From Thermohalobaculum sp039027855 (GTDB taxonomy: Bacteria; Pseudomonadota; Alphaproteobacteria; Rhodobacterales; Rhodobacteraceae), in NCBI GenBank assembly GCA_039027855.1, contig JBCCJI010000005.1, forward strand, positions 124,001 through 188,000: 64,000 nucleotides of DNA, written 5' to 3'. Below the pieces are notes generated by a model. That model was not told where the DNA came from. It worked only from the letters and a program-made list of their open reading frames with translations, and did not search any database. Numbering within the stretch: the first letter of the stretch is position 1; each line of letters begins with the position of its first letter. The translations under genes and the position numbers were made by a program. This document shows, piece by piece, positions 44,131 to 52,175 of this stretch.

Positions 44131-44619
44131 TCAGTGCGGGGCGGCGGTGCTCGCGTCTTCGGGCGCGCCATAAACGGCGGCGGCGCGATCCTCGAACGCG
44201 CGGACGATGCGCTGCATGGCTTCGTTGAACACCAGCCCGATCACCGATTGCAGCGCGCGGCTCTTGAACTCGAAATCGACATAGAAATCGACCTCGGCCC
44301 GGCCCTCGGCGGCGCGGTCGTGAAACTCCCAGTGGTTGTTCAGATAGCGGAACGGCCCGTCCAGGTATTCGACATCGATCATCAACCGCTCCGGGTCCAG
44401 CGTGACCCGGCTGCCAAAGCGTTCGCGAAAGACCTTGAAGCTGATGACCAGATCCGCGTCAATCTGTTCTCGTCCATCGGGCAGCATCCGGCGCGAGCGG
44501 ACGCGGCACGCGCTACACCACGGTAGGAACTTCGGGTACTGGTCGATGCCCGCCACGAGATCATAGAGCTGTTCTGCCGTGTAGGGCAGCACGCGCTTCT
44601 CGGCATGTGTGGGCATCAT
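44131..44619 (-). CDS. Coenzyme Q-binding (COQ10/RatA-like START domain) protein
   Basis: A 162-residue START/polyketide-cyclase-type protein: RVLPYTAEQLYDLVAGIDQYPKFLPWCSACRV (cited in parts), the DADLVISFKVFRERFGSRVTL strand pair, NNHWEFHD and a C-terminal helix VIGLVFNEAMQRIVRAFEDRA. The mitochondrial homologue Coq10 binds ubiquinone and helps respiratory electron transfer; the enterobacterial homologue RatA was linked to ribosome assembly. In an alphaproteobacterium the quinone role is more likely. It lies downstream of lipA on the same strand. Confidence 0.92.
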   Translation of the reverse strand: MMPTHAEKRVLPYTAEQLYDLVAGIDQYPKFLPWCSACRVRSRRMLPDGREQIDADLVISFKVFRERFGSRVTLDPERLMIDVEYLDGPFRYLNNHWEFHDRAAEGRAEVDFYVDFEFKSRALQSVIGLVFNEAMQRIVRAFEDRAAAVYGAPEDASTAAPH

Positions 44620-44744
44620 TCCCCCGCTTTTCGTTCCCTCTATCTAAGACCGGGAAATCTTCAAGCCGAGTGTCCGGGTGGCGAAGCGCCGCGCGGCATG
44701 CGGATCGCAGCGCCGCGGACGGTCGTGTCGCGCTCGGGTAGCAA

Positions 44745-45740
44745 TTACGCCAGGCGCGCCTGCCGGGCGGCACGCAGCTGCGCAAAATCCTCGCCGGCAT
44801 GATAGCTCGACCGCGTGAGCGGGGTGGCAGAGACCATCAGGAAGCCCTTCGCATAGGCGACCTTTTCATAGTCGGCGAACTCTTCCGGCGTGATGTAGTC
44901 AGCGACGGCATGGTGCTTGGGTGTTGGCTGCAAGTATTGCCCGATCGTGAGAAAATCGATGTCGGCTGCGCGCATGTCGTCCATCACCTGGTGGACCATC
45001 TGCCGGGTCTCGCCGAGGCCCACCATCAGCCCAGACTTCGTGAACATGGCCGGATCGAGCTCTTTGACCCGCTGGAGCAGCCTGAGTGAGTGGAAGTAAC
45101 GCGCCCCCGGCCGCACGGTCGTGTAAAGCGCCGGCACCGTCTCCAGATTGTGGTTGAAGACGTCGGGTTGCGCGACGACCACCTCCTCAAGCGCGTCCTT
45201 GTCACAGCGCAGAAAATCCGGCGTCAGCACTTCGATCGTCGTGTCGGGATTGCGCCGCCTGACCGCCCTGATGGTCTGCGCAATATGGGCGGCACCGCCG
45301 TCCTTCAGGTCATCGCGATCCACCGAGGTGATGACCACATGGTTGAGCCCCAGCTTTTCGACGGCGTCCGCCACCCTCACCGGCTCGAACACATCCAGCG
45401 CATCTGGGCGCCCCGTGGCGACATTGCAAAAGGTGCAGCCCCGGGTGCAGATCTCACCCATGACCATCATGGTGGCGTGACCCTGTGCCCAGCACTCGCC
45501 GACATTGGGGCAGCCCGCTTCCTCGCACACGGTGACGAGCCGGTGCTCGCGGATGATCTCGTGCGTGTCCTTGTAACCCTGTGATGTCGGTGCCTTGACC
45601 CTGATCCACCCCGGCTTTTTCGGGCTGGCATTGGACGAGCGATGCGCCTTTTCGGGATGACGCTCTGCCCTGTTGCCGAGATCGCGCAGCTTGGGCGGGT
45701 TCACCCGCGGCTCAGCGAGGTCGGATTGGTTGTTTTTCAT
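44745..45740 (-). CDS. lipA: Lipoyl synthase
   Basis: A 331-residue radical SAM enzyme with both iron-sulfur cysteine sets: the auxiliary cluster C-x4-C-x5-C in TVCEEAGCPNVGECW and the radical SAM motif in GEICTRGCTFCNVATG, and the C-terminal serine ligand in LTRSSYHAGEDF. It inserts two sulfurs into protein-bound octanoyl groups to make lipoyl cofactors. I chose the ATG at 45740, which has a GGAG ribosome binding site six bases away; ATGs at 45746 and 45764 are also in frame. Confidence 0.97.
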   Translation of the reverse strand: MKNNQSDLAEPRVNPPKLRDLGNRAERHPEKAHRSSNASPKKPGWIRVKAPTSQGYKDTHEIIREHRLVTVCEEAGCPNVGECWAQGHATMMVMGEICTRGCTFCNVATGRPDALDVFEPVRVADAVEKLGLNHVVITSVDRDDLKDGGAAHIAQTIRAVRRRNPDTTIEVLTPDFLRCDKDALEEVVVAQPDVFNHNLETVPALYTTVRPGARYFHSLRLLQRVKELDPAMFTKSGLMVGLGETRQMVHQVMDDMRAADIDFLTIGQYLQPTPKHHAVADYITPEEFADYEKVAYAKGFLMVSATPLTRSSYHAGEDFAQLRAARQARLA

Positions 45741-45906
45741 GGCCATCTCCAGTTCGAGACCCATCTAGCCATGTGGGAGGGTTTCGTCACGCGGCGTGCG
45801 ACGTCATAGCAGCTTCGCAGTCTCGATACGAAAACTCTTTAGTTGAGTGTCAGCGCGGTCGCCGACGGCGCTGGACGGTCTGAACAAAGTGGGGAAACGC
45901 ACCACC

Positions 45907-46224
45907 ATGAAGATGGAAGTCGAAGAGCAGCTCGTCGAGACTGCCAAGAAAGTCGGCCGCGGCGCCAAGACCGCCAAGGCCAAGACCGCCGATACCTCGT
46001 GGATTGCCAAGGGCCATGCTGAGGCTGCGGCACACAACGCCAAGCGGATGCCGTTTGTCGGGGGCCGCCCCTTCATTTTCGGCGATGCCACGACCGTGGG
46101 CGAATCGAGCGCCGCGGTGAAGAAAGAACTCCAGACACTCCCAGCCAAGCTGGCCATCGCCGGCAGCCTGCTGGTAATCTGGGGCACCTTGGGCGCGATG
46201 CTCGTCGGCCTGATGATGCGCTGA
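45907..46224 (+). CDS. Small Ala/Lys-rich protein with C-terminal membrane helix
   Basis: A 105-residue protein that I do not recognise. The first half is Lys/Ala-rich and basic (TAKKVGRGAKTAKAKTAD), similar in composition to histone H1 or phasin linkers; a central segment MPFVGGRPFIFGD is distinctive, and the end is a single predicted transmembrane helix (KLAIAGSLLVIWGTLGAMLVG) with a very short tail. The ATG at 45907 has GGGGAAA upstream. It stands alone between lipA (divergent, 166 bp) and trmFO (157 bp downstream). A C-tail-anchored, basic cytoplasmic domain might interact with DNA, RNA or the membrane. Confidence 0.75.
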   Translation: MKMEVEEQLVETAKKVGRGAKTAKAKTADTSWIAKGHAEAAAHNAKRMPFVGGRPFIFGDATTVGESSAAVKKELQTLPAKLAIAGSLLVIWGTLGAMLVGLMMR

Positions 46225-46381
46225 TCGAATTTGACCCGGCGGCGCGCCCATGCGGCGTGCCCCGGGCGCCAACTAGGTCGCCACCGGCTCGGTCTAATGG
46301 GCCGCCACCAGAGCAGCGACCGTCCCGCCACGTGGATCGTCGGCGCTTGACCCCCCTGCTGCAGCTTTCTATCCCGCCAGC

Positions 46382-47755
46382 ATGATTGAACCCGTTCACG
46401 TCGTCGGCGGTGGCATGGCTGGCAGCGAAGCTGCCTGGGCCCTGGCCCACGCCGGTGTGCCGGTGGTGCTGCATGAGATGCGCCCTGCGGTTCGAACCCA
46501 CGCACATCAGACCGATGGGCTGGCAGAGCTCGTCTGCTCTAATTCCTTCCGTTCCGACGATCACGAGACCAATGCCGTCGGTCTCTTGCATCACGAGATG
46601 CGCGCCGCGGGCTCGATCATGATGGCTGCCGCCGCCGATGCCTCGGTGCCCGCCGGAGGCGCACTGGCCGTCGACCGCGACCTGTTCTCACGCGCTGTGA
46701 CCGAGCGTCTCTCTGCACATCCCCTCGTCACGATCGAGCGTGGCGAGATCGCAGGCCTACCGCCCGAGGCGTGGAGCAGCGTGATCATCGCGACCGGGCC
46801 GCTGACCTCGACGGCGCTGGCGGGGGCGATCGGCCAGCTGACGGGTGAAGAGAGCCTGGCCTTCTTCGATGCCATCGCGCCCATCGTCCATGCCGACAGC
46901 GTCGATCTGTCGAAGGCGTGGTTCCAGTCGCGCTATGACAAGGGAGAGAGCGAGGACGAGCGCACCGCCTATCTCAACTGCCCCATGGATCGCGATCAGT
47001 ACGAGCGCTTCATCGACGCGTTGATTGCCGCGCCAAAGACCGAATTCAAGGATTGGGAGCGCGACACGCCGTATTTCGAGGGCTGCCTGCCCGTCGAGGT
47101 CATGGCAGAGCGCGGGCGCGAGACCCTGCGCCACGGACCGCTCAAGCCGGTCGGGCTGACCAACCCCCACCAGCCGGCGATCAAGGCGCATGCCGTCGTG
47201 CAGCTCCGCCGTGAGAACCGGCTTGGCACGCTGTTGAACCTCGTCGGCTTCCAGACCAAGATGACCTACGGCGCCCAGGCGGATGTTCTGCGCTTGATCC
47301 CGGGGCTGGAACAGGCGCGCTTTGCCAGGCTCGGTGGCATCCATCGCAACACCTTTCTGAACAGCCCGCGCCTACTGGACGGGGCCATGCGCCTTAAAGC
47401 GATGCCGCGCCTGCGTTTTGCGGGACAGATCACCGGGGTTGAGGGTTATGTCGAGTCGGGCGCCATGGGTATCCTGGCCGGGCGGTTCGCCGCTGCAGAG
47501 CGGCTTGGCCGATCTCTGCCCCCTCCCCCAATCGACACGGCGATGGGTGCCTTGCTGGCCCACATCACCGGCGGGGCGGATGCCACAACCTTCCAGCCGA
47601 TGAACGTCAATTTCGGCTTGTTTCCCCCGCTCGAGGCCGCGCGCAAGGGGCGGAGGGGCAAGCGCGACCGCGCACGGGCCTATACGGAGCGCGCGAAAGC
47701 TTCTTTCGCTCAATGGCTTCGCGACGCAGTTTTTGGCATGGCGCCGGCCGCCTGA
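46382..47755 (+). CDS. trmFO: Methylenetetrahydrofolate-tRNA-(uracil-5-)-methyltransferase
   Basis: A 457-residue flavoprotein of the GidA-related family: N-terminal FAD motif VHVVGGGMAGSEAAWALA, ELVCSNSFRSDD, and C-terminal MRFAGQITGVEGYVESGAMG-like segment (here LRFAGQITGVEGYVESGA) followed by TFQPMNVNFGLFPP. It makes m5U54 in the T-loop of tRNA using methylene-THF, replacing SAM-dependent TrmA. No strong ribosome binding site precedes the ATG, but it aligns with the FAD strand. Confidence 0.96.
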   Translation: MIEPVHVVGGGMAGSEAAWALAHAGVPVVLHEMRPAVRTHAHQTDGLAELVCSNSFRSDDHETNAVGLLHHEMRAAGSIMMAAAADASVPAGGALAVDRDLFSRAVTERLSAHPLVTIERGEIAGLPPEAWSSVIIATGPLTSTALAGAIGQLTGEESLAFFDAIAPIVHADSVDLSKAWFQSRYDKGESEDERTAYLNCPMDRDQYERFIDALIAAPKTEFKDWERDTPYFEGCLPVEVMAERGRETLRHGPLKPVGLTNPHQPAIKAHAVVQLRRENRLGTLLNLVGFQTKMTYGAQADVLRLIPGLEQARFARLGGIHRNTFLNSPRLLDGAMRLKAMPRLRFAGQITGVEGYVESGAMGILAGRFAAAERLGRSLPPPPIDTAMGALLAHITGGADATTFQPMNVNFGLFPPLEAARKGRRGKRDRARAYTERAKASFAQWLRDAVFGMAPAA

Positions 47756-47868
47756 ACGATAGTTCACGTGCAAATCGTCGTGCAGACGGATGATTTCGAC
47801 TGACAACCCCGTGAGCTTCGATCAAATGCGACATCTGAGAGTCGTTTTCTGCACGTGGGAATAGAGTG

Positions 47869-48489
47869 ATGGCCGAAGCATCGGACCGTCTCAAGGACGT
47901 CTACCAGATCAAGGGCGCCGAGAGCGCGCGGGACTTCTACGACGGATGGGCGAGGGACTATGACGCGGAGATGGCGCGTCAGCGGTTCGTCACACCGCGT
48001 CGCTGCGCCGAAGCGCTGAAGCAATGCGCCGGCAGCGTCGAGGGCGCGGTGGTCGATCTGGGCTGCGGCACGGGGCTCGCCGGTATCGCCCTTGCCGAGG
48101 CCGGGTTCCACATGATCGACGGGTATGACCTTTCCCAGGGCATGTTGGCCAAGGCGCGTGCCAAGGGGGTCTATCGTGACCTCCGCCAGATCGATCTCTC
48201 GCAGCCCATCGATCTGTCCCCGGGCACCTACGATCACGCCGTCGCCGTCGGTGTGCTGAGCCCGGACCTGATGCCTGTCACGGTGATCGACCAGATCCTG
48301 CAGGTGCTGAACCCCGCCGGGGTCTTCGTGTTCTCGGTCAACGAACACCATGCCGCCGACGGCATGATTGACGGCAGGGTGATGGAGCTGACGGACTGCG
48401 GCTATGCCGAGTTGATGCTGCGCGAAATGGGCGAGCATCTGCCCGGGATCGAACTGAAGAGCACCGTCTACGCCATGCGCCGCCGCTAA
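47869..48489 (+). CDS. Class I SAM-dependent methyltransferase
   Basis: A 206-residue protein with a Rossmann methyltransferase core: motif I VVDLGCGTGLAGIALAEAGF, motif II IDGYDLSQGMLAKA, and LNPAGVFVFSVNEHH in the post-motif region. The N-terminus (FYDGWARDYDAEMARQRF) is that of small-molecule methyltransferases of the Methyltransf_11/25 type. The substrate is unknown. Start at ATG 47869; a GTG one codon earlier is also open. An 8-bp inverted repeat (cacgtgca 47765-47772 and tgcacgtg 47850-47857) flanks its upstream region. Confidence 0.88.
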   Translation: MAEASDRLKDVYQIKGAESARDFYDGWARDYDAEMARQRFVTPRRCAEALKQCAGSVEGAVVDLGCGTGLAGIALAEAGFHMIDGYDLSQGMLAKARAKGVYRDLRQIDLSQPIDLSPGTYDHAVAVGVLSPDLMPVTVIDQILQVLNPAGVFVFSVNEHHAADGMIDGRVMELTDCGYAELMLREMGEHLPGIELKSTVYAMRRR

Positions 48490-48567
48490 GCCGGACACTG
48501 CTGCCGCGAGACCGCCACGAAGGCGCGCTAGCCCTGCACACGCAGATCGAAGAAAGCGGAGGCTTTC

Positions 48568-49587
48568 ATGCGCGCATTTCGTCTAGCCCTTGCGGCGTTT
48601 AGCGTTGCCATGTTTTCCGGGAATGGACCGGCCGAAGCTCAGGCAACTTCCGACGGCGTGAACCCCTGCGATTTCTCGGGCGCCGACGCGGCCTGTCAAC
48701 TGACCGACGGCGTCTACCGCGCCTGGAAGCCCAAGGGCGAAGGGCCCTTTCCCGCCCTGGTCTATCTGTACGGTTCGCTTGGCGAGGCGGATCGGATCTA
48801 CCGCTCCGAGGAGTTCCGGCTGGCCATCACGGGGGCTGGCTACGTCCTGATCGTTCCCGAGGCGCTGCCCGTCATCAACTATATCGGTGGTATCACCGGC
48901 ACAGGCTGGGGCCATAGCAACCGCAAGGATGAGCATCCGCGAGATGACGTGGCGTTCCTGCGCCAAGTGCTGACCCATGCCGAACAGTTCTACCGCATCG
49001 ACCGCAAGCGGGTGGTCTTTGCCGGTCAGTCGGATGGCGGCTTTATGATCTGGGACCTCGCCTGCCATTACCCAGATATGGCCGCGGGCTATGCGGTGCA
49101 TGCCGGCAGCTATGGCGGCCCCCTGCCCCAACGCTGCGCGCGCCCGGTGCGTTTTGTGCAGGCCCATGGCCGGCGCGACACCGTCGTCCCGTTCGAGGCC
49201 GAGCGGGTGCGCGAGGGGCTTGGTGTGACGTCAGCCAATCCTGTCGAGGGTCTCAACGTCTTGGCCGCGACGGCCGGCTGTGCCCCGCGCGACACTGCCG
49301 AGATACGCAACATGCTGGATTTCAGACAGACGATCTGGCGTGATTGTGACCGTGGTGGCTCCATCGAGTACTGGGTGCATCGGGGCGGTCACAGCTTTCC
49401 GGGCACCTTCCTTCCGCTGGTGATCAGCTGGTTCGAACAGTTCGATACCGGGCCCGCTCCCGTGGGCCAAAGGGCCGTCCGCCGGGTCGGCGAGGGGAGC
49501 TTTGGTCAGCGGGCCCAGCAACCGAGCGCCACGCGGCTGCGGGCGGGCCAGCGCAGCGGCGGTCGCTTCCAGTCGGTGCCGAAGTAG
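48568..49587 (+). CDS. Secreted alpha/beta-hydrolase (polyhydroxybutyrate depolymerase/LpqC-like esterase)
   Basis: A 339-residue exported protein: signal peptide (cleavage near PAEAQA), the nucleophile elbow VVFAGQSDGGFMIWDLACHYP (Ser in GQSDGG), an acid in HGRRDTVVPFEAERV, and the catalytic His in HRGGHSFPG. The order and the DGG elbow fit the LpqC/PHB-depolymerase-type esterases. The last ~40 residues are Arg/Gln/Gly-rich and probably disordered. The ATG at 48568 follows GGAGG. Substrate unknown: polyester, feruloyl or acetyl esters are all possible. Confidence 0.87.
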   Translation: MRAFRLALAAFSVAMFSGNGPAEAQATSDGVNPCDFSGADAACQLTDGVYRAWKPKGEGPFPALVYLYGSLGEADRIYRSEEFRLAITGAGYVLIVPEALPVINYIGGITGTGWGHSNRKDEHPRDDVAFLRQVLTHAEQFYRIDRKRVVFAGQSDGGFMIWDLACHYPDMAAGYAVHAGSYGGPLPQRCARPVRFVQAHGRRDTVVPFEAERVREGLGVTSANPVEGLNVLAATAGCAPRDTAEIRNMLDFRQTIWRDCDRGGSIEYWVHRGGHSFPGTFLPLVISWFEQFDTGPAPVGQRAVRRVGEGSFGQRAQQPSATRLRAGQRSGGRFQSVPK

Positions 49588-49611
49588 CGGGAGAAGGGTC
49601 GCACCGCCCCT

Positions 49612-50472
49612 CTACAGGCGCCCGGTCACGACGGCATAAAGCAGTCGCACGGCACCGGGCTCTGCCGTGTTGGCCGCGGCGCGGACACCCTGGCGCTCAG
49701 CGAGAGAGATCGTTCGCCGGTCTCGGATCAGCGGCAGCAACGCGGGCATCGCCCGTCGACTTAGCATCGCGCGGCAATCCTTCAGGCGGTTGAGGACGGC
49801 GTTCGCTTCGGCGAGCAGGCTCTCGACCGCCAGTCGCGCCTCTCCCATAAGCTCGCCCCGTTGCAGGGCGGCAAGACCGTCACCATGGATCGCTGGAAGC
49901 AGAACGCGCCCGTCGCGCGCCGACTGCACGAGGTTGCGCAAGGTGAAGCCGGTGGCGGCGATCAACCCCAAATCGGCCACGGCGCTCTCTATGTTTTGCT
50001 CGCCCTCCCCCGTGGCCCCGATGTCGAGTGCAGCCAGGGCGAGCCGGTAGCGCGCGGCAAAGCGCTGATCCGCCCATCGGTGCCAGGCGGGCTGATCGGC
50101 AAAGCCTTCGATCTCAGTCAGCCGCGCCGCAACCATGTCCGTGGCGCGGTCGACATGGGGTCGTAAAGCGCCGGCCAGCATGGCTTGCAGGGGCGCTGCT
50201 ACTTCATGGTGGCGTGTGTCGGCATCGTAGGCTGCACCGCTCCGCGCCGCCTCGATCCTGTCGCGCCAGAATTGCAGGCGCATCTGGGCCAGCAGCGGCC
50301 CCTCATCCCGGCCCGGTGCCTTGGCCGCGGCGCGCGACAATTCGATGTCAAAGGCTGCGAACGTCATGAGCCGTTCTCGCGCCGGCGGGGCGGCAAAGAG
50401 CGCTGCGCGGAAGCTGACCGGATCGGCCCGCTCAACCAATCGCGCCAGCGGGTCGAGCGGCGGCTCAGCCAT
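49612..50472 (-). CDS. Squalene/phytoene synthase-family protein (possibly NDUFAF6-like)
   Basis: A 286-residue all-helical protein of the trans-isoprenyl synthase family: ERLMTFAAFDIELSRAAAKA, LAQMRLQFWRDRIEAA and DLGLIAATGFTLRNLVQSAR. The two aspartate-rich motifs (DxxxD) that bind substrate diphosphates in true squalene or phytoene synthases are not evident; the first is replaced by FDIEL. It is therefore probably not a carotenoid enzyme but resembles the mitochondrial complex I assembly factor NDUFAF6. The start at 50472 is preferred; a GTG at 50490 is in frame. It converges on the esterase gene with 24 bp between. Confidence 0.85.
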   Translation of the reverse strand: MAEPPLDPLARLVERADPVSFRAALFAAPPARERLMTFAAFDIELSRAAAKAPGRDEGPLLAQMRLQFWRDRIEAARSGAAYDADTRHHEVAAPLQAMLAGALRPHVDRATDMVAARLTEIEGFADQPAWHRWADQRFAARYRLALAALDIGATGEGEQNIESAVADLGLIAATGFTLRNLVQSARDGRVLLPAIHGDGLAALQRGELMGEARLAVESLLAEANAVLNRLKDCRAMLSRRAMPALLPLIRDRRTISLAERQGVRAAANTAEPGAVRLLYAVVTGRL

Positions 50473-50517
50473 GCGCGGGCCCGTCGCCACCCCCTTTGGT
50501 ATAGCGCATCGCGGGCC

Positions 50518-51981
50518 TCAAGGCACCGTTTCAAGCGTGGACAGTCTGCCCACGTCAAAATCGCCGCCAAGCGACCATGTCGAGCCGTCGGGCCCATCCA
50601 TCACCGCAACGCCGGCGGCCGTCAGGCCATCACGGATCGCGTCGGCGCGCGCGAAATCCCTCGCCTTACGCGCGGCCAGCCTTTCGTCGAGCAACGCCTC
50701 GATCCGGGCCGTTACAGCATCGCTCAGACCGGCGCGGGCCTCTTTCTCAACGGCTTCAGCGCTTTCAAGCGTTTCTAACCCGAGAAGCTGAAGCCCGGCG
50801 ATAAAGCGGGCACTGGCCGTGCGATGCGCGCCGGCGGTCTCGGGGTCGAGCACGCGCTTTGCGTCGCGGTCCAGTGCCTGGATGGCCTCCCAGGTGTTCA
50901 GATCCTCGGCGAGTGCCTGAAGCACCTCATCCGGCATCACATCCGGCTGTGGATCATCGGCGAGCCGGTCGAGCGCACGACGCCATCGGTTGACGACACG
51001 TGTTGCCTCCTCGACGCGCTTCTCGGTCCAATCCAGCGGTTGGCGGTACTGGGTCGAGAGCAGGACGAAACGCATCACCGCGCCAGGAATGCCCCGGTCG
51101 CGCAGATCCTTCACGGTGATGAAGTTGCCGAGGGATTTCGACATCTTCTCGCCCTCGACCATCAGATAGCCGTTGTGGACCCAGATCTCGGCCATGTCCT
51201 CGCTACCGTTCGCGCAGCAGGACTGGGCACGCTCGTTCTCGTGATGTGGAAAGGCGAGATCGATGCCCCCGCCGTGGATCTGGAAGCTCTGACCGAGCAA
51301 GGCGCCCGCCATGGCCGAGCACTCGATATGCCATCCGGGACGACCCCGGCCCCACGGGCTGTCCCAGCCCGGCTGATCATCGCTCGAGGGTTTCCAGAGC
51401 ACGAAATCCATCGCATCGCGTTTGTAGGGCGCCACCTCGACCCGAGCGCCGGCGATCATGTCGTCGGTCGAACGATGCGAAAGATCGCCATACCCCGCAT
51501 AGGACGCCACGCTGAAAAGCACGTGCCCCTCAGCGGCATAGGCGTGCCCTTTATCGATCAATTGCTGGATCAGGCGGACCATATCGACCGGGTGCTTCGG
51601 GTTTGCCACGTAATCGGTGGCAAAGGGGCGGTGGTCGGGCGATTTGACCCCCAAGGCTGCCATGTCCTCAAGATACCAGGCGGTCGTCTCGGCGGTGATC
51701 GCGTCGATGGCGCGGCCGCGCTCCTTCGCGCGGGCGATGATCTTGTCCTCCACATCGGTGATGTTGCTGACATGGGTCACGTTCTCGGCGCCATGTACCG
51801 CCCGCAGCAGGCGCACAAGCACATCGAAGACCACGGCAGGGCGCGCATTGCCGATATGGGCGCGATCATAGACGGTCGGACCGCAAACATAGATGCCGAC
51901 ATGACCGCGGCTGTCGGGGCGTACGGGCTTCAGCGTCTTGGAGCGCGTGTCGCTCAGCATGATCTCGATCGGTCTGGCCAT
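50518..51981 (-). CDS. cysS: Cysteinyl-tRNA synthetase
   Basis: A 487-residue class I synthetase: zinc ligand Cys in IYVCGPTVYDRAHIGNARP, which also contains the HIGH-type HIGN, zinc region WHIECSAMAG and FPHHENERAQS, and the KMSKS loop EGEKMSKSLGNF. The C-terminal helical domain ends with ARKARDFARADAIRDGL, typical of CysS. The ATG at 51981 has GGAGG five bases upstream, better than the longer frame from 52014. Confidence 0.97.
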   Translation of the reverse strand: MARPIEIMLSDTRSKTLKPVRPDSRGHVGIYVCGPTVYDRAHIGNARPAVVFDVLVRLLRAVHGAENVTHVSNITDVEDKIIARAKERGRAIDAITAETTAWYLEDMAALGVKSPDHRPFATDYVANPKHPVDMVRLIQQLIDKGHAYAAEGHVLFSVASYAGYGDLSHRSTDDMIAGARVEVAPYKRDAMDFVLWKPSSDDQPGWDSPWGRGRPGWHIECSAMAGALLGQSFQIHGGGIDLAFPHHENERAQSCCANGSEDMAEIWVHNGYLMVEGEKMSKSLGNFITVKDLRDRGIPGAVMRFVLLSTQYRQPLDWTEKRVEEATRVVNRWRRALDRLADDPQPDVMPDEVLQALAEDLNTWEAIQALDRDAKRVLDPETAGAHRTASARFIAGLQLLGLETLESAEAVEKEARAGLSDAVTARIEALLDERLAARKARDFARADAIRDGLTAAGVAVMDGPDGSTWSLGGDFDVGRLSTLETVP

Positions 51982-52175
51982 CCGGGCCTCCACCTGATGT
52001 TCCTTTGCGCGCACAGGTCACGAGCCTGGCGGCGCTGGTCTTGCAGAAATAGAGGGGGTGCGCCGCCTGACGATGTCAGCGGGACAGACAGCCTTCGACG
52101 ATGCCGGTCGCGGTGCGCATGGTTTGCGCATGCCCGAGCAGACACGCCTTGGCAAGCGCAAATGCGCGGCAGGCC

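Noticed and set aside
47765..47857. Long-distance inverted repeat cacgtgca/tgcacgtg as a regulatory loop
   Set aside because: Eight-base arms 77 bp apart are expected by chance often enough and no other sign supports a role.
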